A stretch of DNA of 64,000 bases from Lithobates sylvaticus. Taxonomy: Eukaryota > Chordata > Amphibia > Anura > Ranidae. Position 1 is the stretch's first letter. Each line of letters opens with the position of its first letter. The notes below the pieces were generated by a model. The model saw nothing but the letters and a program-made list of their open reading frames with translations, searched no databases and was not told the origin of the DNA. Location of the stretch: assembly GCA_028564925.1 (NCBI GenBank), contig CM053028.1:441776522-441840521 (forward strand), written 5' to 3'. This document shows, piece by piece, positions 1 through 11,143 of this stretch. A program made the position numbers and the translations under genes.

Positions 1-195
1 TGCGGTCCCACTGCACTTTGGGGCGAAGCCATAGACCATAGACTTTGTCCCATGGTTTTGGTGTGGTTTTAGAAAATGCACCAAAGATGCAGCATGCAGG
101 AGTTTTGGTGCACTTTCTGAAATAGCACAAAACTGCATTATTTCATAGAAATCTATGGGAAAGCACAGCTAACCTGCACGAAAACATGCTTTCTT
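1..195. repeat. Partial interspersed repeat, cut by the window edge
   Basis: The stretch repeats related words (ttttggtg, gtgcac, aaaatgcacc) in both orientations, as the other short inverted-repeat elements of this window do. Its left end is outside the window, so termini and target duplication cannot be read. No coding frame is convincing. Confidence 0.3.
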
Positions 196-660
196 AAAGA
201 GGGATTGCACCGGAAAAAAATAAAATTAAAAGCCAGCAGCTACAAATACTGCAGTTGCTGACTTTTAATAAACGGACACTTACCTCTTCCAGGGTCCAGC
301 GATGTCGGCAGCCGAAGTGAGAAATCGCTCGGTTCTCAGCTGCTGCCGCCGAAATTCTCGTTGAGGGAATCAGGAAGTGAAGCGTTGCAACTTCACTTCC
401 CGGTTCCCTACTGCGCATGCGTGAGTCGCGCAGTGCAATGAGAATAGTCTGCGCTGTCTCTGGGACCCCTGTGTGTCCCAGCGGACAGCGCGGCGGGACA
501 GGAAGAGGCATAGACTCCCGTGGGAGTCTATGCCCGGAAGTGGGTGCAAATACCTGTCTTAGACACCCCCCTCCCCCCTGAAAGGTGCCAACTGTGGCAC
601 TGGAGGGGGGAGGGTTCCGATGAGCGGAAGCTCCACTTTAGGGTGGAACTCCGCTTTAAG
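196..660. repeat. Interspersed repeat, copy 1 (second copy at 49438-49888)
   Basis: From the 'agccagcagctacaaatact' block onward this sequence recurs in the same orientation at 49438-49888, including the 'cttttaataaa' box, the 'cttacct' and 'ccagcgatgtc' stretches, the 'actgcgcatgcg' word and the 'gaaaggtgccaa' tail. Copy 1 is the longer at the right end, where 'gctccactttagggtggaac' can fold on itself. The open frame on the minus strand across 194-511 is a by-product. Class unknown; probably a non-autonomous element. Confidence 0.6.
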
Positions 661-1055
661 ATATTTCTCTAAAAGGATAAGTGCACTTTTATTAGGAATC
701 TGCAGAGCATTGCACCTGCGATTGCGGGTGGAATGTCAGTCTCCTGCAGACTCTCAGTACAGCTGTCTGCCCATACAGTCAGACAGTTAGAGCAGCAAGA
801 TTCAACAAACTATGAGAGCGATCACCAGCGCCCTTTCAGTTTATTGAAAACTATAAGCCGAATGCCGCGTGCAGTTCATTCATTTACAGAATTCAGGGAA
901 TGAATGACATGGGTGTGTGGGTGGAACCCCACACAGCTGTGCTGTTCTTAATTTGTGACAGTGGGTCCAGGGACAGGATCCCCTGCCTGCTGTCACAATG
1001 GAGGGGAGGTGCAAATGCTACATGTATGCGTGTAACATGTTACTAAAGCTGAACA

Positions 1056-1551
1056 TTAAAGTGGTTGTAAAGGCAGAAGGTATTTTATATTAATACGTTC
1101 TATGCATTAAGTTAAAAAGCCTTCTGTGTGCAGCAGCCTCCCTCAGTCCCCCTAATACTTAGCTGAACCCCATCTCGATCCAACGATGTTGCACGAGAGA
1201 CTTGGGTGTCCGGGACTCTCCATCCTCTTGGCTGAGACAGCAGCGAAGCGCCACTGGCTCACTCTGCTGTCAATCAAAGTCAGTGAGCCAATGAGGAGAG
1301 GGGGCGGGGCCTGGCTGCGGCTTTGTGTCTGAATGGACACAGGGAGCTGTGGCTTGGCTTGGGTGCCCTCATGGCAAGCTGCTTGCTGTGGGGGTACTCA
1401 ACAGGAAGGAGGGACCAGAAGCACCGAAGAGGGACCTGAGAAGAGGAGGATCTGGGCTGCTCTGTGCAAAACCACTGCACAGAGCAGGTAAGTATAACAT
1501 GCTTGTTATTTTAACGAAAAAACTTTACCTGTTTTAAACCTTTGCCAGTTG
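1056..1551. repeat. Interspersed repeat starting TTAAAGTGGTTGTA
   Basis: The left edge (ttaaagtggttgtaaagg) matches the start of the hairpin-rich element at 8172 and, inverted, the end of the one at 59017. The interior differs (a 'ccttctgtgtgcagcagcct' block and a GC-rich centre), so it is a relative rather than the same family. The right edge near 'ctttacctgtttta' is approximate. The overlapping plus and minus frames at 1280-1537 lie wholly inside it and are not genes. Confidence 0.4.
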
Positions 1552-1996
1552 GTTACTATAAAGAGAGTTGTATGCCATGAGTGCCCTTGAATTTTATCTC
1601 TGGATCATATTACTGGAATATATTACTGGATTGGCAAGTGAGCAGCGAGACCCTTTCCTGTGGGTTGCATGGTGAGGTGGTGTATAGGATCTCCTGGGGC
1701 AACCTCACTTAAATGCAAAATTGCGAATGCACTAGTCTGTGTACCCCTCAGAAATACAAACGGTAAGGGCCACATGTTTTACCTAGTTAATAACAAATAT
1801 TTAAAGAACTTATTTTTGTACCAAACACAATTACATAAAAGTAAAAATTTAAAAAAACAAAACAAAAAAATGCTTTAATTCTTAGCTTAGCATAGCATTA
1901 AAAAGCTACAGTGCGCTGTGTACATAGTAGGCTGCTATGGCTGGCCATACACTAGTAGAATTTTATTTGAAATTTTTGCTTTAGCAAAATAAAGTA

Positions 1997-3605
1997 CAGT
2001 GCATCCGGAAAGTATTCACAGCGCTTCACTTTTTCCACATTTTGTTATGTTACAGCCTTATTCCAAAATGTATTAAATTAATTATTTTCCTCAACATTCT
2101 ACAACTAATACCCCATAATGACAATGTGACAGAAGTTGGTTTGAAATCCTTGCAAATTTATAAAAATAAAAAAAACAAAAAATAAATCACATGTACATAA
2201 GTATTCCCAGCCTTTGCCATGACACTCAAAATTGAGCTCAGGTGCATTCTGTTTCCACTGATCATCATTGAGATATTTCTACAACTTGATTGGAGCCCAC
2301 CTGCGGTAAATTCAGTTGATTGGACATGATTTGGAAAGGCACACACCTGTCTATATAAGGTCCCACAGTTAACAGTGCATGTCAGACCACAAACCAAGCC
2401 ACAAAGTCCAAGGAATTGTCTGTAGACCTCCGAGACAGGATTGAATCGAGGCACAGATCTGGGGAAGGGTACGGAAAAATGTCTGCAGCATCCGTAAATG
2501 GAAGAAGTTTGGACCCACCAGGACTCTTCCTAGAGCTGGCCACCCAGCCAATCTGAGTGATCGGGGGAGAAGGGCCTTAGTCAGGGAAGTGACCAAGAAC
2601 CCGATGGTGACTCTGACAGAGCTCCAGTGTTTCTCTGTGGAGAGAGGAGAACCTTCCAGAAGAACAACCATCTCTGCACCACTCCACCAATCAGGCCTGT
2701 ATGGTAGAGTGGCCAGACAAAAGCCACTTCTCAGTAAAAGGCACATGACAGCCCACCTGGAGTTTGCCAAAAGGCACCTGAAGGACTCTCAGACCATAAG
2801 AAACAAAATTCTCTGGTCTGATGAAACAAAGATTTAACTCTTTGGCCTGAATGGCGACCATCATGTCTGGAGGAAACCAGGCACTGCTCATCATCTGGCC
2901 AATACCATCCCAACAGTGAAGCATGGCGGTGGCAGCATCATGCTGTGGGGATGGCTTTCAGCGGCAGGAACTGGGAGACTAGTTAGGATTGAGGGTAAGA
3001 TGAATGCAGCAATGTACAGAGACATCCTTGATGAAAACCTGCTCCAGAGCACTCTGGACCTCAGACTGGGACGAAGGTTCATCTTCCAACAAGACAATGA
3101 CCCTAAGCACACAGCCAAGATAACAAAGGAGTGGCTACGGGACAACTCTGTGAATGTCCTTGAGTGGCCCAGCCAGAGCCCAGACTTGAACCCGATTGAA
3201 CATCTCTGGAGAGATCTGAAAATGGCTGGGCACCGACGCTCCCCATCCAACCTAATGGAGCTTTAGAGGTCCTGCAAAGAAGAATAGGAAAAACTGCCCA
3301 AAAATAGGTGTGCCAAGCTTGTAGCATCATACTCAAGAAGACTTGAAACTCTAATTGGTGCCAAAGGTACTTCAACAAAGTATTGAGCAAAGACTGTGAA
3401 TACTTATGTACATGTGATTTTTTTTTTTCGTTTATTTTTAATAATTTTGCAAAGATTTCAAACAAACTTCTATCAAGTTGTCATTATGGGGTATTGTTTG
3501 TAGATTTTTGAAGAAAATAATGAATGTAATCCATTTTGGAATAAGGCTGTAACATAAAAAAATATGGAAAAAGTGAAGCGCTGTGAATACTTTCCGGATG
3601 CACTG
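1997..3605 (+). mobile_element. Tc1/mariner element, full length, inactive
   Basis: The element is flanked by TA on both sides (1995-1996 and 3606-3607). It begins CAGTGCATCCGGAAAGTATT and ends with the inverse of that. The inverted repeats extend inward through an 'aagtgaagcgctgtgaatac' block and the 'ttattccaaaatg' block, giving long terminal repeats. Its 1609 bp are usual for vertebrate Tc1 elements of about 1.6 kb. It holds one transposase gene on the plus strand, described separately, which is dead. It abuts a MITE at 3632. Confidence 0.95.
2401..3386 (+). pseudogene. Tc1 transposase pseudogene (DD34E)
   Basis: A Tc1 transposase binds the inverted repeats through N-terminal helix-turn-helix domains and cuts and joins DNA with a DDE domain. 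Family motifs here are KSKELSVDLRDR near the N terminus, KPLLSKRHMTAHLEFAKRHL, WSDETKI (first Asp), [10 protein letters not shown] (second Asp), [11 protein letters not shown] (Glu) and a C-terminal GTSTKY. The codon at the expected start is ACA rather than ATG. About 30-40 bp seem lost between 'tctgcagca' and 'tccgtaaatgg', shifting frame in the helix-turn-helix. Stops replace Glu after DETKI (2835), a residue after NLMEL (3264) and probably Trp after CKEE. The gene is dead in this copy. Confidence 0.93.
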
Positions 3606-3631
3606 TATATAAAATTCTTCTGGCACCTTAA

Positions 3632-4105
3632 GGCTCCATGCACACTGAAGCTCAAAAAAGCTTTTTCTGGACGCCAGATTGCTGGCAGAAAACGCTGGTT
3701 GAAAAACTTGCTTTTTACAGCATTTTGTACTAGCGTTTATGAGCGTTTATTAGCGTTAGCGTTAATGGGCGTTTTTAATAAAAATACACAGAGGACACTC
3801 CAAAAATCCTACAATGCATTCCAAACTTCCCCAATGCATTGAAAAAATAGAACACGAACACTAATTAACGAGCGTTCATGAGCGTTTATCAGCGTTTGGC
3901 TTTTTTTGGCGGTGAAAAACGGCACTTTGAACGCAAATTTCTGGCGTTCAGCAAAAAGCCCATAAACTCCACTGCTCATTAAAGCTAAAAAACTTCCATG
4001 TGTGCATGGACACATAGGCTAACATAGAGTGGAGTTTATGGGCTTTTAAAAAAACGCCCAAACTCCAATAAACTGCAGTTTATGAGCTTCAGTGTGCATG
4101 GAGCC
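3632..4105. mobile_element. Harbinger-like MITE, TAA target duplication
   Basis: The terminal inverted repeats read GGCTCCATGCACACTGAAGC on the left and its inverse on the right, flanked by TAA at 3629-3631 and 4106-4108. A 3-bp TTA/TAA duplication with GGC termini is typical of PIF/Harbinger elements. The interior is filled with 'gcgttta' and 'agcgtt' words in both orientations and has no transposase. The frame at 3564-3842 starts in the neighbouring Tc1 repeat and runs into this element, so it is not a gene. Confidence 0.7.
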
Positions 4106-4167
4106 TAAAGCAGAACTTCACTCTCTCAATCAACATTGACTATTTTTAATCCTCATGCTGTATCATT

Positions 4168-4168
4168 A

Positions 4169-4208
<40 letters not shown>
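4168..4208. repeat. (TA)n microsatellite
   Basis: About 20 uninterrupted TA units, inside an anonymous repeat that begins near 4108 with 'taaagcagaacttcactc'. Confidence 0.9.
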
Positions 4209-4210
<2 letters not shown>

Positions 4211-4373
4211 AAAGTACTGTATATCTTATTTGGTTTAAACTTTTTTTACATTTCTTCAGTTACTTCCTGGTTTCCAGACCTAGGCAAATGATGTCATACA
4301 TCACAGGAGTCTTCAGGGGGGGTTGTCTCAGCTAAGCACATCCTCCTGCCTGCATGCCTGAGCTAAGGAAGAA

Positions 4374-4516
4374 TGAATGTGAGTTAGGGACCTTAGATTG
4401 CAAGCTCCTTGAGGCCAGCAACTGATGTGAATGTACAATATATGTGGTATGTAAAGCGCTGCAAAAATTGGTGGTGCTATACAAGCACCTGTAATAAGTA
4501 AATAAGGGTAGATGGA
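4374..4516 (+). mobile_element. SINE 3' fragment (same family as 29727-30052)
   Basis: The 'gtgagttagggaccttagat' block, the 'aagctccttgag' block, 'gatgtgaatgtacaata' and the 'gtgctatacaagcacctgta' end match the 3' half of the SINE at 29727-30052. The tRNA-like head and V-type core are absent, as expected of a 5'-truncated retroposed copy. Confidence 0.75.
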
Positions 4517-6174
4517 TTCCAAGTAAATACTACATCTGTTTTTACTCAAGATGGTCATGGCTAGAAATAAAGGTGTTTTTCAAAGGGATTTCTTAGAAAA
4601 ATAAAGCATGGCAGCGTGCATGGATGGGTGACTTTGCTTTAAATAATAAAAATAAATTAAACAAAACTCTTTTGTGAAACTTGAATAAAAATATAAGTAA
4701 GATAAATAAATAAATTAAACAGTGTTTTTGGTTTGTGGTGCCCTGATGCAGTGATGTTCTGCTATAATACTAGCATTGTAGCTATAGAATTATAAGGACC
4801 CTGTCAGATAGAATTATAATTAAATAATCAGTGTAGAGCAAAGCAAGCTAAAATTGTTTTAGCAGAGGGATTTGGCTGAATAAAAAGCTGTTTGGGTATA
4901 AAAGTTCACTGTACACTTTACAATATAATGCACAATGTCCTTTAGCAAATATAAAGTCCTACCTGAAATCTCCATTCAATTTTTATCCAATTAGGCAGGC
5001 CTCTGCACTGCAATGTTGTTGGCAGACATAAAGGAGGTTGTGCACTCAAAATAGAATTTGTATGTATATCAGTGTCAGAACGATTTAAAGTGTTGACAAA
5101 ATCAGAAAATACTAAAATATTGAGAAAATTATTTGTGAAGTAAGCAGGGGTTGGTAAAGTAAGAAAGTGTTGATAGGTCAACGATTATACATGAGAAGGA
5201 GTAAATGGAGTGTAAAGATGTTAGAAGACTGTGGGGTAAACTGCTACAGTTAGGGGTGGGTAGAGTAGCAGAAAGGTGTTGGTGTTGCTTCTAAGGAAGT
5301 GAGAAGGCTCAGGTGAAGTACTTGGGTTGTGACGCACAGACCTAGAAGGGCCATACATTTCTCCATCTACACCACACAGTGCGGACCAACAAATCTTAAT
5401 TTGTGGCAAATGTATTTTGACAGCCTAGCACTGCCAGCTGTCAACTGTATCTTATGCATTAAGGAGCTATTTGGCTGATAATTTTCTACCTAGAAACTTG
5501 GATTTTCCGCCACGGTACGACGAGCAGGAGATGGCCAACAGGACCACCCACTGAGTGAGTTTCTTTTTTTAACAAGAAAACTGAGCGAGTTTCTACCAGG
5601 TTATTCCGAATGAAATTCGCTCCATGTATATCCAGCTTAAAGAGGTGATAAAGTCAGAAGGCAAAACAAAAAGATGTTTATTTATTGAGATAAGTGTTGT
5701 TAGACTGAAAATATACTGTGAGAATCAGGTTTTGGCAAAGCCAGTATATGTTGGTGAAGGGAAAGGCTTTGGCACAGAGTTGTTGCTCCAGATATGAGAC
5801 AAAGCAGGCGCATCAGCTATGAAAAATGAGCAGACAGAAAAATGTGACAAAAGACAAAGCCATGTTATAGGAGTTACACTGATAGCACCTTGGAATCCTC
5901 CATTCATGCTAAACTGCGTAGATGGAGAAATCTCCACTGACGCCTAATGTATTCAAGCAGCTGCAGCGCCTGCTGCTGCCTGAATACCTAAACAGTGGCT
6001 ACATCTTATACGAAACAGTTATTGTTTGGCTGACAATATTCCACCTGGCTCTTTAATTAAAGTTTGTCAAGGTGGGTAGTGCTGACAAGGCCACCTACAG
6101 CTCGAATTCTGTCTGAAATTCTGTTGTTCGAAATTCTGTCTAAAAAGCTGTGTATGGTTAGTTTATGTAAAGAC
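4517..6174. other. No gene recognised
   Basis: AT-rich, mostly unique-looking sequence. All open frames are short (79 codons or fewer) and lack recognisable motifs. Parts of 5450-6170 carry words such as 'gctgtgtatggtta' that resemble the ends of the MITE at 30513, so an old copy may be present, but I cannot define its edges. Confidence 0.4.
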
Positions 6175-6176
6175 TA

Positions 6177-6595
6177 ATGCCACGTACACATCAGCGGACT
6201 TTTCGACAGACTAGGTCCGACGGTCTTTCCGACGGACTTTCGACAAACTTTACGAATGAACGGACTTGGCCACACACAATCACACTAAAGTCCGACGGAT
6301 TCAAACGTGATGACGTACGACTGGACTAGAATGAGGAAGTACGTAGCCAGTAGCCAATAGCTGCCGTAGGGTTGTTGTTTGTCCGTCGGACTAGCACACA
6401 GACGAGCGGATTTTTCGATAAGAACTGGGTCTGGCTGAGTTCCGGCGGAAAAATTTGAAGCATGTTCTATTTCTAAAGTCTGTCTGATTTTTCGACAGCA
6501 AAAGTCTGATGGAGCCCACACACGATCGAATTGTCTGATGGATTCATTCTGTCGGACCTTTGCTGTCGAAAAGTCCGGCCGTGTGTACGCGGTAT
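6177..6595. mobile_element. TA-flanked MITE of the GTACACAC group
   Basis: The left end is ATGCCACGTACACATCAGCG and the right end is the inverse type, gccgtgtgtacgcggtat, with TA before the left end. The interior is packed with 'gtccgacgga' and 'ttttcgacag' words in both orientations. Related elements lie at 17835, 36694, 38106 and 45663. The 110-codon minus-strand frame at 6285-6617 is a by-product of the palindromic sequence. Confidence 0.65.
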
Positions 6596-6599
6596 CAAA

Positions 6600-8165
6600 G
6601 GTGTATGTGAAATCCAATTATTTGAATAAGTGAACAGTAAGCATGATAAAATGTAAAAGTTGCTTAAAAATGTAAATAAGAGTACTTACTAGTAAGAATT
6701 TGTACTTACTAGGACTCAACATAGTTTCCCTTCAATTTTATATTTGTTCAAAAAGCCCATTGTACATTTTGTGGAATATTACAAAACAAATAAAACATAC
6801 AATATTTACTACAGCTTAACGATTTACATAACAAGCCACATACATGCAATAAGAAAAAAAAATGCAATCAGCAAAAGAAAATTAGTTGAATAAAAACAGA
6901 CAGTTTTATTCTGCATTTAGAAAAAAAAAAAAAAGTTATAATGCTATCCCGATGGGAGACCTTTCTGTATGTATTACAATACAGCCATTCTTGCACTTAG
7001 CATAACCATTCCATGAGGAATAGGGTATAATTACCCTGAGAACATACCAGTAAAAAATAAAACCATTCTAATTGTTAATTCTTGTTACTAGGCAGCAGGT
7101 CCAGAGGATTTGTTTCTGTAGCGGGAAGAAGCCTCAGATAACAGAACATCCAGCCCCCCCCCCCCTCCTCCTTGTTATAGTTAAATAAACAAATATTATA
7201 TATACGATGAAATCTCTGCCATGTAAACAGTTTAATCTTTACGCGTTCTTGCTGACCTTAATTAAACCATTCCCAGCTTTATGTGACTTGCAGAGGTTAC
7301 ATGAGGTCAGGCTCAGACTGCTAACATTAATATTTACATGATGCCCCAGTACACTCATTGTACTTCCCTTAGGCATAGTCTGGTTATTCACACTAGGCTG
7401 GTGGGAACGCATCCTTTTAAAAAAGGTAGTCGTTCTTGTTTATGCTAAGTGAGAGCACCTATCTCTGCCCCTCCCCCATACAGCTGTGTGCATTTAAGTT
7501 TTTTTCTGAATTGGAATCTTTCATCTGACAGTAATAGAATGCAGTGTTGTGGGACATTAAAAATTGCAACATCCATTTCTCAGCAGGAATGCCTGACTCC
7601 AAAATAGACAAAGGGCAATATTTAAGAAAACTGACGCCACTGAGGAGCATTAATCCAGTCCAAAAGCACAACACATGGTGCAACACGATGACTACTCTCC
7701 GCATCTCATTGACAATATGACAGAGATTCTTGGCTGTGACTTGTACTTACAGAAGAACTCTAGGCAAACAGCTAAATACACAGTTGTAATACATATAGTA
7801 AATATTCTGTATCTCCTGTTATCAATTTACTTGGTGAAATTTGGAGCTTTGTGTCATTTATATACACACGATGCCCATTGAATTATGCCAGGAATGTTAA
7901 ACTCACAACAGAAAAGCAGGATTTCTGTTTTCACTTTAGGATCACTGTGAACCATGTTTATTTTAGGTCAGAAACTCACGGAGTAGTCAGAACTCTTATT
8001 CTCTATACTTGTTCTAGTTCACCGATTCTAAATTTATTGAAGCTCATTTTCATGCCTTGATGTCAGGATTAATTTCCTCCAGTGCACACGCATGGTAGTT
8101 GTGTCAACCCACCTTGGCCAATCACGATAGCCGTAGATGCCAAAATAGGAAGTTATTTCAAGGTT
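6600..8165. other. No gene recognised; unique-looking DNA
   Basis: No transposon ends, no coding frame above 81 codons and no recognised protein motif. A run of about 14 C lies at 7147-7160. The stretch 7180-7400 is moderately complex and matches no repeat family elsewhere in the window. Confidence 0.35.
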
Positions 8166-8171
8166 TCCCCT

Positions 8172-8672
8172 GCATTAAAGTGGTTGTATACCCTTAAATT
8201 CAACTTGCAACTACAGGTAAGCCTAGATTAAGGCTTACCTGTAGGTACAAGAAATATCTCCTAAACCTGCACGGTTTAGGAGATATTTGCAAAGAACGTT
8301 TTACAACGTTGTCTGCGGCGCATGCGCGCCGTAGACAACGGTGCATTTACAGGGTTAATCCCCATTCACAACTGCGGCTCACCGCAGTTGAAGTGTCCCG
8401 CGCGAATGCGCGGAGCGATGTCCTCGCCGCTCTGGCCAATCACAGCGCCGCAGCGGCGCTGTGATTGGCCAGAGCGGCGATACCCGGAAGGGTATCTGTG
8501 GAGAGATGGATGCGGCCGGAGGGGGAGAAGAGGACGGCGTCGGGGGCCTTGATCTAAGGTAAGTGATGCATAATGAGCTAGTATGCTAGTCATACTAGCT
8601 CATTATGACTTTGTCTTGCAGGTAGTTAACAAAAAAAACATTTTAAAATGGGTATACAACTGCTTTAAAAAG
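8172..8672. mobile_element. Hairpin-rich non-autonomous element, TTAA at both ends
   Basis: The ends are TTAAAGTGGTTGTATACCC and its inverse (gggtatacaactgctttaa), so TTAA lies at both borders. Inside are four separate hairpins: ctacaggtaagcct with its inverse (about 8213-8250), atatctcctaaacc with its inverse (about 8253-8290), a GC-rich pair of about 24 bp around 8426-8480 and ataatgagctagtatg with its inverse (about 8571-8607). The same hairpins recur, inverted, at 58665-59017. The mirrored frames at 8322-8593 on both strands arise from the GC palindrome. Probably a MITE. Confidence 0.65.
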
Positions 8673-9173
8673 GCTGAGAAAGGCTGTGCTAAACTGTGCC
8701 CTTTTGTATAGAAAATGAACTTCCTAGAAAGGTATATTGAGTGTCAGTTTGACCCCTATGGAATCATAAAGTGGAAGTAAGTCAATCTAGAAGATAAACT
8801 CTAACAGCCTATATCACATTCAAACAATAAAGGGAGATCATTGCACAGACAGGTGGAAGTAGAATGTCTTGGTTAAGGTAAAAGGAAGACACTACCCTAG
8901 GAAGTAAGGAGGCCCTAGGCCTCAAGACAACCTTGCCTCTGTGAAGCACAAGAAAGGTTTCTTACAGGACAAGGCTGCAAACTTGGAAACTCGTCTCACC
9001 ATGGTGATGGCAACGAGAAAGGCCACCTTGTTAGAGGGGGTAGACAAACGGATAGATTTGATAGGTTCAAAGAGACATTTTTGAAAAACAAACAGAACAG
9101 AATCAAGTTGAACAAACAGAACGGAATCAAGTTGAAGTCCCACAGAGCTTCATCAAGACATATAGGCAGAACT

Positions 9174-11143
9174 GGATAAGAAAAAATACAGCGCTCGCAA
9201 CACACAGTGTAATGAAACAAAAATAAATAAACATAAAAGTCCCAATAAATGTGGCTAAAGTGATGATCCACAGTGGAGAAAGTGCAAAGTGCTTCACAAA
9301 TTTTCAGGTGTACTATAACACCCCCTCATGTGTCCCCACTCACCGAATCGGAACGACCCCCAGCTTTTCAGTCTAGGGGTCACTTCAGGCTTGTGAATAA
9401 TATCCCGGACTGGTGGATTTGGTGTCAAGTCATCAGATTACAAATTTCCAAGTGAAGGCTCTCATCCGGACAAGCAGGTACCCAAAATAAAAAGAGGATG
9501 GACTAGTAGTGAAGTACTGTTATAAAAAAGATTTATTGCGCATGGGGATCGGTACTTACAAAAAGGTGATAAAAACAGGCATAAACATGGAGCTGTAGAT
9601 GCAGAAAACGCTGTTACTAGCGTGCGTTCCACAAGACCAGAAGTGACGTCAATCGGAAGCGGAAATTACGTCAATGCGTTTCGCCCTCCCACAGGGCGTC
9701 ATCAAGGACCTCATTTCCGGTTGATTGAGCCATCCTTAAATAATGGGAGAGAGAGACAACTCCCCTACATAGAACCAATCAGAATGGCACTGTGGCCATC
9801 TTGTTGGTTAGGTAAAACTGTCGCTTCCATGGATAGAGCACAATCCATAGGAGAGACAAAACCGCCAAAAACCTGGTTGGTAAAAATCCAATGGAACTTA
9901 CAAAAATGCTTGACGTCGATTCTGGTAACATGGTAGAACTCATAGCATATACAGACATAGAAACTCCACCTTATTAGGTACTTTACTAATACAAACAAAA
10001 ATACAAAAAAATATATATACGAAAAAAAAGACTAAAAAACAAATAAAATAAAATAAATAATAAAAATAAATAATTATTTATCTTTATTATTTATATTTAT
10101 TTTTACTTTTATTTTTATTTTCATTTTTATTATTTATTTTATTTTATTTAATAAAATAAATAGTAAAACTAAAAATGAAAAAAAAAAATAAAAATAAATA
10201 TTAATAATAAAATAATTATTTATTTTTATTATTATTATTTATTTTATTTTATTAGTTTTTTAGTCTTTTTTTCATATATATTTTTTGTATTATTGTTTGT
10301 ATTAGTAAAGCAAGACCGGAATTGACGTCAAGCATTTTTGTAAGTTCCATTGGATTTTTACCAACCAGGTTTATGGCGGTTTTGTCTCTCCTATGGATTG
10401 TGCTCTATCCATGGAAGCGTCAGTTTTATCTAACCAACAAGATGGCCGCAGTGCCATTCTGATTGGTTCTATGTAGGGGAGTTGTCTCTCTCTCCCATTT
10501 TTTAAGGGTGGCTCAATCAACCGGAAATTATGTCCTTGATGACGCCCTGTGGGAGGGCAAAACGCATTGACGTAATTTCCGGTTTCTGATTGACGTCACT
10601 TCCGGTCTCATGGAATGCACGCTAGTAACAGCGTTTTCTGCATCTACAGCTCCATGTTTATGCCTGTTTTTATCGCCTTTTTGTAAGTACCGATCCCCAT
10701 GCGCAATGAATCTTTTTTATAACAGTACTTCACTACTAGTCCATCCTCTTTTTATTTTGGGTACCTGCTTGTCCTGATGAGAGCCTTCACTTTGAAATTT
10801 GTAATCTGATGACTTGACACCAAATCCACCAGTCCGGGATATTATTCACAAGCCTGAAGTGACCCCTAGACTGAAAAGCTGGGTGTCGTTCTGATTCGGT
10901 GAGTGGGGACACATGAGGGGGTGTTATTGTACACCTGAAAATTTGTGAAGCACTTCAGACACATTTATTGGGACTTTTATGTTTATTTATTTTTGTTTCA
11001 CTTACACTGTGTTGCGAGTGCATGTATTTTTTCTTATCCACATATTTTCAAGTGTTTAGCACCTTGTGTACAGCAGCTGCATATTATTATTATTATTCTT
11101 TTTTAAATTCCATCAGTGCGAGTATATATTTAGAATATATTTT
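9174..11143. mobile_element. Giant palindromic element with about 16-bp flanking direct repeats
   Basis: Sequence from 9174 is repeated inverted up to about 11039. Landmarks found in both arms include 'ggagctgtagatgcagaaaa', 'gtgacgtcaatcgg', 'gggcgtcatcaagg' and 'gggacttttatgttta' with their complements. Arms are about 900 bp, near-identical apart from one gap of about 50 bp, and meet in an AT-only centre near 10070-10250. About 100 bp (11040-11143) with a (TAT)n run lie only on the right. ACATATAGGCAGAACT flanks both sides (ends at 9173; starts at about 11144). That duplication length fits target-primed retroposition better than cut-and-paste. No coding frame. Confidence 0.85.

Noticed and set aside
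2369-2770. 133-codon minus-strand frame
   Set aside because: Antisense shadow of the Tc1 transposase pseudogene.
8322-8593. Arg/Gly-rich frames on both strands
   Set aside because: Produced by the GC-rich palindrome of a MITE; mirrored on both strands.
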